From the NCBI GenBank assembly GCA_965112735.1, contig OZ218951.1, positions 868,001 through 932,000 on the forward strand: 64,000 bases of DNA. Direction: 5' to 3'. This document shows, one piece after another, positions 1 to 14,027 of this stretch. The notes below the pieces were generated by a model. The model saw only the letters and a program-made list of their open reading frames with translations, made no database searches and had not been told where the DNA came from. The number at the start of each line of letters is the position of its first letter. Within the stretch, counting starts at the first letter, position 1. The position numbers and the translations under genes are program-made. This stretch comes from Phaeosaccion multiseriatum (Eukaryota > Ochrophyta, other classes).

Positions 1-3000
1 CAACTCCAATACTCGACTGGAGTCACAGATGACGGAAACGGGATGGCAGCGGATGGAGCCGAGTCGGAGTGGGTGAGCTTGATTGACATAGACGGACCGG
101 GGGATGCGGTCGCAGGGCCTAATCATTTGGAGGTAGTTTGGGCGGAGGTGGAGGATACAAATGGAGACGACTCGGGGTTGGCATGGTGGTTGTACGACGT
201 GTCGCTGCCGTTGGAGGCATGTGGGAGGGATACAATCTTCCGGTGGTATCAGGTAAGGGGTGAGAGGGAGCGAGAGGGAGGGAGGGAAATAAGGAAGGAG
301 GGAGGGAGGGAGAGAGGGAGGGACGGACGGACGGACGGACGGACGGAGGGAGGGATGGAGGGAGGGAGGGACGGAGGGAAGGAGGGAGGGAGGGGAGGGG
401 CGGACGGACGGAGGGAGGGAGGGAGGGAGGAAGGGATATACGTCTGCGTCGTTGTGTTATGCTGTGCTCTTCGCTGTCTTGCTTAGCGCTTACCCTGACC
501 CTGACCCTGGCATTGATCGTAATCCCGACCCTGGTTCATCAACGCAACGAATGCCCCAAAGCAATACATAAAAAAAAACCTCACCCTCACCCTCACCCCC
601 ACCCTCACCCTCACCCTCACCCGTCACTCTGGCCCTGCTCAATCGAAATCAACGAATCAACCAATTCAATGAATCATTGATTCATTCAAACCAAAGGCGT
701 CTTCGTCTGCAGACGAGTACTGGGTCATCGACTCAGTGTCCATCAGCCTTCAACCCCCGGGCAACACAGGAGCAAGTGAGCACATCTTTGTAGACTACAC
801 GGAGCCCGACGGGGGCCCAATCAAGGGAGGCACCAACATCACTGTGTACGGTTATTTCCCTCCCGAGTCGAGTGTGGGGGGCCCATATCGCTGTGTGTTC
901 GACTACGAGGGAGGCAAGCAGGACAACGCCTTTGAAGCCTTCAACGCTGAGGTAGGGGGTGGTGGGCCGTCACAGACTTACTCACGAACAAACGAACGAG
1001 CGAACGTGGATATTCACGATCTCACTCATTTCCACACTCACTCACCCAGCACTCACTTGTTCACTCACCCACTCACTCACTCACTCACTCCACCCCTCAT
1101 CCACTCTGCCTCCCTCCCTTCCTCCCTCCCTCCCTCCGTCCGTCCATCCGTCCGTCCCTCCGTATCCCCCTCCTCGTTCCCTTCCTTCCCTCTCTTCAGG
1201 GCTTCTCTTCCTTCAATGCAGTGCGGGTTTCCGAGTCCGAGATGCTCTGTGAGGCGCCTCCTTACTACTCCGGCCTCTCAAGCGAGGTGAGAGATGTTTC
1301 AGTGTCAGTTTAGGTTCAGCTTGAGTTTAATCGACCCCCAACCAAACTCAAACTGGCCCGAAAGGCCCCGTAATTCACTTCTGTTAGAGAGGTGGTGTGT
1401 GCTGTGCATCGACATTGAATGTCGTAGGGCTCCTCGACACAATGTGTTGTATCGATACAGCCCGAGTACAAAAACATGACGAGAAATGGTTATTATTGTA
1501 GCTCGATGCTTAGGCAAGTCGACATGGAACAATGCTTCAAACCCAGCTTGGGTTCCAAACTCAGGTTCCAGGCTCTGTTTACATACCTACTTACTGCTTA
1601 CACTTTCTTACCTACTTCATTGTGATGCTGTCCTGTCCCGCTCTCCCACTATCAGGATGTGTGCAGCAGCAGCAACAAGCGCGTGTGCTCCAACTGCTGC
1701 TTCCTCCGTGTTTCCGTTACGGCATGCGGCGTCAACACCTTCTCCTCCTCCTCCCCTCGGGACGTGGCCGTGGCCAACGGATTCACAGCTGACGACTACC
1801 CTGAGAGGACACAGTATGTCTTCTATGAGGACTTTGAGGTAATCTACGTACGCCTTTAGGATTGGAAGACACCCGCACGCCTGTCTTTCATCCACCTGCT
1901 TGCTTATCACTATTATATTTGTCAATCACCCATGCCCAATACTCCTGACCCCCCTCCCTCCCTCTCTCCCTCCCTCCCTCCCTCCCTCCCTCCTTCCCCC
2001 CCTCCATCCATCCCCCTACCCTCCCTCCCTCCCTCCCTCCCTCCCTCCCTCCCTCCCTCCCTCCCTCCCTCCCTCCCTCCCTCCCTCCCTCCCTCCCTCC
2101 CTCCCTCCCTCCCTCCCTCCCTCCCTCCCTCCTTCCTTCCTTCCCTCCCTCCCTCCCTCCCTCCCTCCCTCCTTCCCCCCCTCCATCCATCCCCCTACCC
2201 TCCCTCCCTCCCTCCCTCCCCTTGTTCTCTGACACCAGGTGCAAGACTTCTTCCCTCGCTCGGGCAGCAGCAGAGCGCCGTCTACAGACTCGTCCACCAC
2301 CCTCCTGCGCATCAACGAAGGCGTTGATTCGAGCGCCCTCTATGCCTCCTCAGGCCTCAAGGTAAGTCAATGGGTGGGTGAGTTGGTGAGGGGCAGACAA
2401 AGCAGAGAGGGAGGGAGGGAGGGAGGAAGGGAGGGAGAGAGGGAGGGCGGAAGGGAGGGAGGGAGGAAGGGAGGGAGGGAGGAAGGGAGGAAGGGAGGAG
2501 GGGAGGGAGGGAGGGAGGGAGGTGGGTGGTTGGAGTTGTGTGTGGGTAGACGGAGTGCTGTAAATCGCCCTGTAGTCATCCATAGAGTGCCATCGTCTTC
2601 TCATGCCCCATGTGCCTCTACTCCTCTGCATGAACGAACACAGGTGCGGTTCACCATAGATTCAACGGGGGAGGAGCTCACCTTCGACGCAAGCCTCGCC
2701 ACCGGGCTGGGTATGCTTGACAGGCAAGGAATGAGTTTTTCGTTTCCAGCGTCACTTTATACTCACTGCCTTACCCCGTCATGTTTCAGTTTCAGGAGTC
2801 TTCGTCGAGGGTTATAACCAATGCTCGCTAACTGTGATTAATCGCGTGCGCTTCTCCTTTCCCTCCCATGGCTCTACCTCCCTCCGTCAGTCCCTCCCTC
2901 CCTCCCCTCTCTCCCTCCGTCCCTCCTTCCCTTCCTCACTCACTCACTGACTCCTTTCCTCCCTCTCTCACTCACTCCATCCCTCACTCTCTCCCTCCCT

Positions 3001-3592
3001 CGCACCCTACCTCCCTCTCTGTCTCCTTCCTTGCCTCCTTCCTTCCCTCCTTGCTTCCCTCCTTCCCTCCTCCCTCCCTCTCCCTCCTTCCCTCCCTCAC
3101 TCACTCACTCTTTCCCTTTCTCCCTGCCTCCCTCCCACTACTTCCCACTACCCTCCCTCCCTCCCTCCCTCCCTCCCTCCCCCCCTCTCTTCGTCCCTCC
3201 CTCCCCGCCACCACAGGCTTCCCCAAGTGGGCGACTCATACGGGGTGAAGGGCATGCCTCTCGGTGAGTGTGTGCGTGAGTGAGTGTGTGCGTGAGTGAG
3301 TGTGTGCGTGAGTGACTGAGTGAGTGAGTGCGTTAGTGCGCGAGAATGAGGGAGCAAGTGTGTGACTCATTCACCCACCCTTCACCCGCTACCCCCAACA
3401 CCACTCCTCCTCCTCCTCCTCCTCCTCCATCTACTGCCATCCACCCCACCCCAGGCTCCGACGCCTCTGACTACCGCTACCAAGCCATGTACCTTTGGTC
3501 AGAAGTGAGTGACACTTTCGACACGCAGGAAGAGATTGCCGCTCTCAGCAGTGAGGACTACCGAACGCGCTGCGAGGTGGCCGGTTACATGC

Positions 3593-3655
<63 letters not shown>

Positions 3656-6600
3656 TGTGTGTGTGTATGTGTGTGTGTGCGTGTGTGTGTGTGTGTGAGT
3701 ATATGTGTGCGTGCGTGTTTGTTTCTGTGTCTGTGTGTGTGTCTGTGTGTCTGTGAGTGTCTGTATGCGTGTATGTGTGTGCGCGCGAGTGTGTATGAGG
3801 CGAAGCAAATCACCTCCCTCACAAACTCATTGACTTCCAACACTCCAACACCACATTCCATCCCACCTCCTCAGGACTGTGATGCGGACTACGAACACGC
3901 AGGTTATATCGACCGCATACAGCTCAAGGTAAGTCAGTGAAAGAGAAGGAGTAAGTCAATGCAAGGAAGATGGAGCTCCAGTGTCTAGCTCCAGTTTCAG
4001 CTCCAGTTTCAGCTCCAGCGCAGTTTGCGCCCTACAAACCTTTGACTGACTCACAACCCCCCTGCCCCCCCCTCTCTTTATGCTTCTACCCTCACCGCCT
4101 AACCACACGCTCTCCCTTCCATTGACTTACTCCCCTCCCTCCAGGTGTCCTCTGCCCCTGTGTCTGCCCTGCGCAACTTTCGCATCGCCGCTGTGAACGA
4201 TGCCGTGGTAGAGGGCATCTCCACACTCACCACCTTCTACAAGGTAAGATGGCAGTCGATGAATGGATGGCAGTAGATGGATGGCAGTAGAGTGGAGGGC
4301 AGTAGAGTGGAGGGCATCTCCACACTCACCACCTTCAATTTGTTGCTATTGTGCTACACCTCACTCACTCACTCACCCACTCACTCATCCACTCACTCAC
4401 TTCTCAACTCACTCACTCACTCACTCATTCACTCACTCACTCACTCACTCACGTACTCACTCACAGGGAGCCGACGAAGACTACGAAGTGTACTCTGTCG
4501 ACAGCCTTGACGTAAGCAACGACGCAGGGGCTGCGGTCACCAACGTCGAAGGCACGGCGCAGAAAATCTCCTTTGTCGAGGACGACTGGGTCACCTTCTA
4601 TCTCGACACGCCCTTCAAACTCCTCTCTCAGTACAACCTCATCATTGACTTATCGGAGTATACAGAAGATGGCGACGCTCGGGAGGACCAGGGGGTGGCA
4701 GGGGAGGCGAGTCTGTATTACCAACACGTGTACGAGAACAGGGCGGTGGCATGGTATGGCAGCAGTGCCGAGGCTTACCCCTTCTCCGCCTCCGTGCCCA
4801 CCGCCGCCCCCTTTTCCAACACAAGCTTCGAGCAGAAGGTTGGTGTGCCTGTGTGTGTGTGTGTGTGTGTGTGTGTGACACAGAGAGACAGAGAGAGAAA
4901 GTGTGTGTGGTTTTCTGGTCTTTGAGTTCGTTGCTCATCGATTCATTCTGCCTCCTCCTCCTACTCCCCCCCCCTCTTCCTCCTCCTCTTCCTCCTCCTC
5001 CTCCCCCTCCCCCCCCTCCTCCCTCCTCCCTCCTCCTCCTCCTCTATGCTTACCAGGTGCCAATGCTGCAGCTGTGCCACATGCCGGACTCATGCCCACA
5101 GCGCAGCATTATGGAGGTGTCGGCCTCCTTCGCCAACATCACAACCACCACCTCCACCTCCACCACTTCATCAGACTCTATAGCATTAGACTCGCCATTG
5201 CCGTCATTGGACTCGTCAGCAGCAGCATCAAAGCGACGACGAGCAGCAGCAGCAGCAGCAGGAGAAGAAGAACAAGAAGAAGAATCAGCACAAGCAGCAG
5301 CAGTAGCAGCAGCAGGAGGGCTAGAAAGAAGACGGCTCCAATCGTCATCATCAGCTTCCTCCCCAGCATACGAGTTTAGAGCGCTACTCTCCGTGTCGCT
5401 CAACGGAGTGGACTTCCAGGCCCTTCCCTCTGCCTACTACTTTGTCTACGACCCTTCCTACCTTTACTTCGACCCCACCTCCCTGTCTCCTCTGCTGGGG
5501 CCGCCCGATGGAGGCACCACCCTCAGCGTGACCATCCCCTCCGCCCTTCCTCTCATCGACGCGGAGAGCTATTACAACTTGTACACGGTGTGTGTGTGTA
5601 TGTGTGTGTGCGTGTGTGCGCGTGCGTGTGCCCTTCTCACTGACTCAAATGCTCTGACGTGTGTGTGGCGCAAAACATCATGACCTTATTATTCACGTAC
5701 TCACATACCCCTTACGTACCTACCTACCTTTCAACCACCAGGTGGGCGACGACTCGTACTCCACAACGGACTCCATCCTGCTCAAGTTCACGAGCAAGAC
5801 CTCATCCTTTGTGGAGTTCAGCCGGGCCTACCTGCCTGCAGCAGAGGGATTCATGTCCCTCACGGCCGAGACTCCTTCCATGCAGGTAGGCTCTGTGTGT
5901 GTGCGTGTGTGTGCGTGACTTTCTGCTCCTCACTCTCAGTCAATCCTTCCTCTCTGACTCAGTCTTCTCTGTGTCTCTCTCTGTCTCTCTGTCTGTGTCT
6001 TTTTCTGTGTGTGCATCTCCCTCTCTCTCTGTCTCTCTCCCTCCCTACCTCACGCCCTGCCGGTCGCCCTTTCACCCACCTCCCTCCCTCCCTCCTTCCC
6101 TCCCATCCAATTCCATCCCTCCATCCCTCTCCTCCCTCTCCTCCCTCCCTCCCCTCCTCCCTCTCCTCCACCCCCTTCTCATCCACACAGGCCAGTGATT
6201 ACGAGGTGTCTCTCACCATCAATGGAGTCACCTTCTGGCCAGAGGAAGACTACACAAACTCAAACTCAAACACACTCACAGATACCGACACCAGTACCAC
6301 CAACACCACCACGAGTAGTAGTACGGGAGGGTTGGAGGGGGTGGGAGGAGTGTGTACAGTGAGCTCAGAGACAGGCTATGCCTTCGACGGGGTGTGTGTA
6401 GTCACGACTGGGGACGACGATGGTGACGACGACGCTTGCTCGGATTCCAACTCGTGGAGCTGCGGCTGCCAAGGCGGTTACTTCTCCTCGGGCTTCTCCG
6501 CAGCCAACGACACATGTGCCGCTTGCTGTATCAACGAGGTGAGTGAGCTTGGGGTACGGTCTTGTTGACATATCTGGTCTTTCTGTTGACATAACTTGTT

Positions 6601-6817
6601 CGTTGACTAATGACTTCCCTGATCATGTTGTGGATACAACTTCGTCTTTGTTGACTTATACTCAGGCGAGCATGCTCATCTACGAAGAGTTTGAGATTAC
6701 GTACGAAGAGGGTCAAGACGGCTTCGACACCACCACGAGCTTTCCTTACTACAGGTTCGGAGAGGAAGGAGGGTGGTTGGTTGGTTGGTTGGGTGGGTGG
6801 GTGGGTGGGTGGGTGGG

Positions 6818-6848
<31 letters not shown>

Positions 6849-9800
6849 TTGGTTGGTTGGTTGGTTGGTGGGTTGGCTGGTTGGCTTTTGCTGACAAGAG
6901 GGGCTCCCGGAGAGGCGTTCCAAAGCACCGGCTGTCAAGACGCGTTGCCTCTCACCGCCTCACGAACCCTTCGACCCACATAATCCCCACAACCCACACA
7001 GCCCAACCAACCCATCCAATCCTTCCTCCCTCCGTCTCTCCCTCCCTCCCTCTGCTCCCCCACTCCCTTCCTCCCTCCCCTCCCTCCTCTCCCTCTCCCT
7101 CAGCTCCGGCAAGGTGCCCCTGGCCTCGTCTGACATGGGCAAGTGGATCAGCGTGTACTCCCCCTCTCTGCCCTCCTCTGTTTACATCGAGCCGGACCTG
7201 CTCTGCTGCGAGTGGCTGAGCCCCAGGTAAGGTTTGCGGTTAACGGTTAACGGTTAACGGTACATGGGTACATTGTCTTGTTAATCGTACACCATGAAGC
7301 CTATACTAGGGTCCAATACCCTCCCCCCCCCCACTCGTTGTTAACCCGCGTTTACACCCTCCGTTACGCTTCCGAACCCCCATTAACCCGCAGGGACGTA
7401 GACACGGGAGAGTCAATCGAGGACACTTCCTCCAGCGACTGGGAGGACCGTTCTCTCGCCAACGGATTCGAAGACGCTCTCTGCGGGGAGAACAACGCGG
7501 TCCGTGCGTTGAGGAAGGGGATTGAGGGGAGAGAGGGAGGGAGGGAGGGAGGGAGGGAGGGAGGGAGGGAGGGAGGGAGGGAGGGAGGGAGGGAGGGAGG
7601 GAGGGAGGGAGGGAGGAAGGGAGGGAGGGAGAGGGGAGAGCTGTGCGATCAGAAACCCTCTAGCACTTGCCATTTGTGAATCATTGACTTACTCACTCAT
7701 ATGTTGACTCGCTTCCTTCCTTTGCCACAGGTCCTCTCTACCACTGCGGTGGGGGTGGTGTCTTGTAGAGTGCCATCTTTGCCTGTTTCCACCAACGATG
7801 ACGAGCACCTCTGGCAGCTCCTCATCTCCGTCAACAAGCAGGTATATGGGAAGCCATACGAGCATATGGGAAGGTGGATGGCACTAGATAACCAACATGC
7901 AGCATCTGGAGAGTGTCACTCACTCACTCACTTACTCCCTTTCTCCCCTCCCTCCCTCCCTCCCCTCAGAACTTCCACGGGCGCATCTGCTCGGAGTGTG
8001 CCTCGGACTTCACCGACGGCCTGGACTATGTGAGCCTGGCCTGCCCCCTGGGCGCCTTTGCAGCGACATATGCAGGCAGATGCAGAGAGTGTCCAGTGGG
8101 ACAGTATGACGATCGTGCCATCGCCACAGTGGTACGTACCTACGTATGGAACATTATGCTATGCGCAGGGAACCTCGCACATCTCTCTCTCTCTCTCTGT
8201 GGGCATGTGTGTGAGTTTGTCTGTCTCTCTCTGTCTATCTGTCTCTCTTTTTGTCTCCCCCTCTCAATTATTCATATCTCTCTCTGTGTGTGTCACCATC
8301 TCTTTCTCTCTCGCTTCCACTCGCTCTTCCACTCGCTCTTGTCTCTTCAGTCTCTCCCCCCCCAAAAGCTTCAATACCTTGGCCCACATGGAAACGCCTC
8401 TGCCCTCCCCTCCCTTCCTCTTTCTCTGCTTCTCTCCATCCCTCACTCTCCCCCTCTCTCCCTCCCCCTTTCCCTCTCTTCTTCCCTCCCCCCTCCCTCC
8501 CTTCTCTCCGGTCCTCCCCCCCTCCCTCCCTCCCCTCCTGCCCTCCCTCCCTCCCCCCCTCCCCTCCCCCAGGACTCAACCGAACACACCTCCTGTGCCT
8601 ACTGCGAGGCCGGTACCTATCAACCCCTTGTGGGTCAGGCCCAGTGCTATGACTGCCCTCTCGGCCCTTCTGAAACCTCTTCAGACGTCTTCTCCACCAC
8701 CCTTGACAAGAGCGGCAACGAGGTCGTCGGACAAGTAAGAGTTTCAGTTTTGAGTTGTCAGTTTCAGATTTCAGTTTCAGTGTTACTCTGATACTCAGGT
8801 ACTAGTACGTAGTCGTCCCTGGTGCGTGTGCGTGCGCGGCTGTATTGCCAACTGCTGTACCTGTTCCAATGCCTGTGCGTGCATCGTGCCTTGCCGGATT
8901 CAATACCAAATGCTGCCCTCCCCCTCCCCCTCCTCCCCCTCCCCCTCCCCTCCCTCTGTCTTCCCATCCCCTCATCTCCTCCCCTCCTCCTGTCCCTCCC
9001 CCTCCCCCTCCAACTTCCCACCACATACAGACGAGCATCTACAGCTGCACCTGCTCCTCCGGCTACTACCGAGACTCCACCATCGATCCCGAAGAGTGCG
9101 TGATGGATCGCAACGACCTCACATCCACTGCCATCCTCACCGCCCAACAGCTCGCAGATGGCAGCAACGCCGACACCAACATCATGACCGGTTGGTGCTG
9201 CAGTGCGTGCCCCTCGGGAGGGTCCTGCTCAGGAGGATGGAGCAGCAAGCAACCCCAGAGTGTCGCCGGAGGGTATGCGGAGCAGCAGGACTGGATGCAG
9301 GGCACCTACTACGTGCCGGCGAACACCACGTATAGTGACGAGCTCTATCACGGCTTTCCCTTTGCGGATGCAGGCTTCTATCGACTCGACAATGAGGTGG
9401 AGGGGATGATTCAGGAGTGTGCGCCCATCAATACGTGTGACGATGAGAGTGAGGAGGTGACGGGTGCCAATTGTGTGGGTGCGTGTCTTGGGGGCGAGGC
9501 GGACACGAGCTTGGAGGTGCAGTATGTCAACGGATGCAACACCGGCTATGAGAGCTACATGTGTTCGGACTGCGCCTCCGGATACTTCAAGAGCGGAGAG
9601 GTAGGGGTGTGTGTGCGTGTGTGGGTGGGTGGGTGGGTGGGTGGGTGTCATGCGTACTCTTAGGCAACTATCTAAAGAACCAACGGCCCTAATGAGCCAA
9701 CGAGTTGTCGCACCACTGAAGTAAGACGGCGACGCACCATTCACTGACTTACTTCCAACCATTCACTGACTTGCTTCCGTCCATTCTCTTACTCACTTGC

Positions 9801-11671
9801 AACCAAACCAGGTGTGCAAGGAGTGTCCGACGAAGAGCCCAATTCTCATGTCCCTGTTCCTTCTCATCCTCATCGGTGGACTGTACGGCTTTGCCAAGTA
9901 CGCTCGCTTCTTCAAGGGGCTGGGCTCTCCGCGCATCCTCGTTAACTTCGCCACCGTCACGGTGAGTGAGTGTTCATGGAAAGAGGGGGCGTTGACGAGG
10001 GGAGAATGAGGTTGAATGGGAGGGGTTATATGGGGTTAATGAGGGGTTAATGAGGATTATGGGGGGGGTCAGGGAGTGTTCAATGAAGAGAGGGTTAACT
10101 GATAGGGGTTCATGAGGGGGTAATGGGGAGTTACTGAGGTGGGAATGAGGATTAATGCAGGTATATGAAGGGTTAAGGGTGGGCGAATAAGGTATTAATG
10201 TGGGGTTGAGGAGGGATTTACGTTACCATGTGAACCTCCTCCCGGATCTCTTTACCTATCATATGCCTCTCACATGCCTCTCATATACCCATATACCCAT
10301 ATGCCTCCCTCAGGTGGCGTTCCTGTACTTCAACATCTCGTGGCCGCAAGTGATGGTGGACTTCTTCAACTCACTGAGCCTCATCACCGTCAACATAGAC
10401 CTTATACACGCTGAGTGTGAGGTGAGTTGCCCACAGTTTGAGTTTCATAGGCCCAGTTTCAGTTTGAGTTTCATAGACCCAGTTTCAGTTTGAGTTTCAG
10501 CAGTACACCATTAGGCCTATCGATCCCCACCACCACCCCAACTCCCACCTCCACTCGCACCCGCTCCTCCTCCTCCTCCTCCTCCTCCTCCTCCTCCTCC
10601 TCCTCCTCCTCCTCCTCCTCCTCCTCCTTAGCTTACGTAATCTTTTGTAACACCAAGGTGTTTTAGGTCGTCCTCCTCCTCCCTCCCCGTGCTCGTCCTC
10701 CTCCTCCACTTCCTCCCCCTGCTACTCCTTCGTCCTCTTCCTCCCCTTGCTACCCCCCTTCCTCCTGTCCCTCCCACCCCCCCACTCTTCCCCCTCCTCC
10801 CCCTCTCTACCCTCCCCCCCCTCCCCTCCCCCTCATCCCCACCCCTCCTCCTCCTCCTCCTCCTCCTCCTCCTCCTCCTCACACCATTTGACTCCCATCA
10901 CCAGGTGGACGTGACCTTCGAGCAGAATTGGCTCTTCACCATGTCGCTCCCCCTATGGCTGGCCTGGATCTTCCTCATGCTCTACACTGGAGAGTGCTTC
11001 TACACTTGGTTCAAAGTCAATGTCAAGGCCTCCCCCTGTGCCAATGCAGCTACCTGTGGAGGGACGGTTACATGCATGGTGTATCCGTGCTTACACGTCA
11101 TGTGTGTGCCGTGTGCGGAGCAGTCTACGGGGGTGCATGAGGATTGGGGGGGCGGGGAAGGTGGTGGGGGCGTTGGTGGTATAGCGGCGGCCAACAGCAA
11201 CAGCAACGACAAGGATAAGGAAAGCAACAGCGATGGCAGCCATAAGGACAACACCAGCAAGGACAACACCACCACCACCAACACTAACAACAACAACAGT
11301 ACCAACAACAACAGCAACACCAGCACCACCAACGACAACGATGACGACAACAAGCAGCGCGTCATGGATGACCTCCCGGGAGGGGATTATTCCTTCCAAG
11401 CCGAGGGCTCTCAGTGCCGCATCTGTGGCAGCAAGGTGGTGGCCGTGGCCAATGTGCGCTGCTTCTGGCTCGGGCTCGACAGCAGATCGAAGGTGAGGGA
11501 GGAGGAGATGAGAGGACGGCAGGGGAGGGAGGGGGAGGGAGGGGGTGGGTCGCTCTCATTCCCATTCTCCCTCTCTCCTCTGTCTCTCCCCCCCTCCCTC
11601 GTTCACTTTGTGCCTCTCGCTCTCTCTCTCCGTCTCTGTCTGTCTCAGTCGCCCTCGATAATCCTATCTGT

Positions 11672-11740
<69 letters not shown>

Positions 11741-12029
11741 CGTGACTCACTCACTCACTCACTCACTCACTCACTCACTCACTCACGCCACTCCCTTATC
11801 TCACTCACGCACCCCCTCTCTCCCCCGCTGGCTCACTCACGCACGCACCAACATCCCCCTCCCCTTTCCTTATTGTTGTGCAGTTCGCGTTAGCGGAGGA
11901 GGTGATCTCTCGCAAGCTGCCTTTGTCACTGCACGACGTCCTTGACTCCAAGTTCAGAACCATCAGAGCCGCTTTGCTCGGGGAGAGCAAGCACTCACAC
12001 TCACACTCACACTCAAACCCAAGAGAGGG

Positions 12030-12063
<34 letters not shown>

Positions 12064-13168
12064 GAGGAGGAGGAGAAGGAGGGGCAGGGGCAGGGGGAGA
12101 AGAGCAGGAGGGGAAGTGGTGGCGGTGGTCCGTCGACGGAGCTAGAGCTCGGAGCCACCAAGCGAGACCGACTACGGCGCTGGCTGACCGTCGATGGGTG
12201 GCTGGCGGGCCGCATCCCCATCTCCTCACACGAGGGCTGGACTAACGGCGCTCTGCTGGCCCTCTGCTGCCTGTTGGTGACTCCGTTTTGGCTACCCTGG
12301 GCCTTGTACTCGAGGAGACGGGATCGACGCATTGCAGCTGCCGCTGGTGCAGCCAATCCGAGGCTAACAGGGGCAGGAGCGGGGGGCTCCTATGCGAGAG
12401 TCAAGCAGTCTCAGCAGAAGCATGTGAAGGGCAGCAGCAGTGGCGGCAGCAGTGGCCACCGGGTCGAGCGGTACGGTAGCAGCGGCAGCGGTAGTGGTAG
12501 CGGTAGCGGTAGTGGCCTGCATGGGCATGGGGCCTCAGGACAGGAGGGCTTACTCATGAGCGACACTGCCACCGAGCTCATCAACGGCGAAGTGACGAAT
12601 CTCTTTGGAGGGCTGCTTCGCTTGGTCAGAGAGGTGCTGTGGTTATTGGTGTTTGGCTTGCTCGGGGGGCTGCCCGTGGGGTGCCTGTTGGTGATTCTGT
12701 ACATGGTGCTGAAGATCTTTTTCAGAGTGCAGGAAGGAGGCGAGTTTGGTCAGAGCAACAGCAGCGGCAGTAGTAGTAGTACTAATAGTCATGGTGGGAC
12801 TGGCCAGGGTAGCAAGAGCGGCAGCAAGGGCCAGAGTCAGACTCCTCACGGGAACAACCGAAGTGATCGCCCCACGGCGGTCAAGGGGACCCAAGAGACG
12901 CTCACAGAGTGGGCGCTGAACCGCCTCTTTGTCACGGGCTTCGAGTCGGTGGGCCACCAAAAGCTTCAGAGTCTTCTGAGGTACAGTGCCGCAGGAGTAG
13001 CAACAGCGGTGCTGCTGCCCCTCGACGTGGTGCTGCTGCTGTTTATCAGTGTGTGGCGCACAGGGAGAGTGCTCTACTCGGCCTACAAGGAGGTACGTAA
13101 TGTTACGTGTGTGCGTGTGTGGGTGGGGGTGTGAGTGGGTGGGTGGGTGGGTATGTTTGATCAATTAG

Positions 13169-13213
<45 letters not shown>

Positions 13214-13994
13214 GTCCCCTTCTCCTCCACCTCCCCACCTTCTCCCCCTCTCCCTGCCCTCCATCCCTCCCCTTCAGAGCTTTGCTACCATGGAGCGGCA
13301 GGGAGAAGCAATCTTCGTAGATGGAGCTGTCCAAGTCAAGCAAAACATCTCCCCTGACCGCTCCTTCCGCTTCCTTCATGAAGACACTCACCGTGCCATG
13401 GCCCACGCACAGGCAATGCGCTCACAGGCCAGAGATCGCGCACGCGCCCACAGAGAGAATGCCGCCACCTTTGCCGCCGCCGCCGCTGCTACAACTGCAG
13501 CAGTTGGTGGTACACGAGGAGGAGGAGGAGGAGGAGGGAGGGCAGGAAGAGGCAGGGGCGGATGGGGAAGCCCCCTGAGCAGCCCGATGAGCAGTCCTCG
13601 GGGAGGAGGAGCAAGTCCGTTGGGTAGTCCTTCCAGTCTGAGCGGCAGCGGCCCCGGGGGGACAGGGGCAGTCATATGGGCAGGAGCAGGGACAGGGGCA
13701 GGAGGAGGAGGAGGAGGAGGAGGAGGAGGAGGAGGAGGAGGAGGAGGAGGAGGAGGAGGAGAGGCAGGGTCGGTAGGGTTCGCCCCCACGGGGTTGTTCG
13801 GGTCAGGTCCCCCCCCGGGTATCACGCCCGCCTCGAGTCCCCGGGGGGGCGGGGGTTTCCGGCTCGGCTCTCCGCTCAACGCCCCGGGTGGAGGGGGCGG
13901 GGGGGGGGCGTACTATTCACAGGGAGGAGGAGGGGGGGGTGGGCATGACCAGCTCGACGCCTACGACCAGCAGCAGCAGTTGGTGATACAGCAG

Positions 13995-14027
<33 letters not shown>

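Larger units (their letters stand above)
1..5885 (+). other. Giant gene, exons 1-13: IPT/TIG-like extracellular part
   Basis: Exons: <1-252, 718-951, 1200-1286, 1656-1838, 2239-2361, 2644-2710, 3228-3263, 3455-3594, 3875-3928, 4145-4243, 4467-4838, 5057-5587, 5742-5885. They encode about residues 1-774 of the fragment. Exon 2 holds a clear IPT/TIG start ([17 protein letters not shown]), and exon 12 holds another ([15 protein letters not shown]). Between them lie beta-rich, acidic segments with Cys pairs, for example [14 protein letters not shown] in exon 4. IPT/TIG domains are immunoglobulin-like folds usually found on the cell surface. Exon 2 could start at 713, but 718 keeps phase 0 with exon 1. 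Exon 7 needs an acceptor at 3226-3227, not the stronger-looking CAG 11 bases upstream, which leads to a stop. Confidence 0.65.
6191..9600 (+). other. Giant gene, exons 14-21: Cys-rich GCC2/GCC3-like repeats
   Basis: Exons: 6191-6538, 6666-6754, 7104-7226, 7394-7499, 7731-7841, 7970-8131, 8573-8734, 9031-9600 (about residues 775-1331). Typical fragments are [44 protein letters not shown], and [10 protein letters not shown] with a following Trp-rich stretch. These spacings match the ephrin-receptor-like/GCC2-GCC3 repeats found N-terminal to membrane cores in stramenopile and ciliate surface proteins. The donor of exon 17 is weak (GCG|GTCCGT). I chose it because it preserves phase 0 and avoids reading into the long GGGA repeat. 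Exon 21 ends GYFKSGE just before the first transmembrane exon. Confidence 0.7.

Noticed and set aside
578-622. CCCTCA repeat as a telomere-like array
   Set aside because: Short, internal to intron 1 and grading into other CT-rich repeats; not a known telomere unit for this group.
1900-2327. Long Leu-Pro-Pro-Ser repeat open frames
   Set aside because: They are translations of CCCT microsatellites inside introns and exist in several frames and both strands.
7238-7262. GGTTAAC repeats as a telomeric relic
   Set aside because: Only about three units in an intron.
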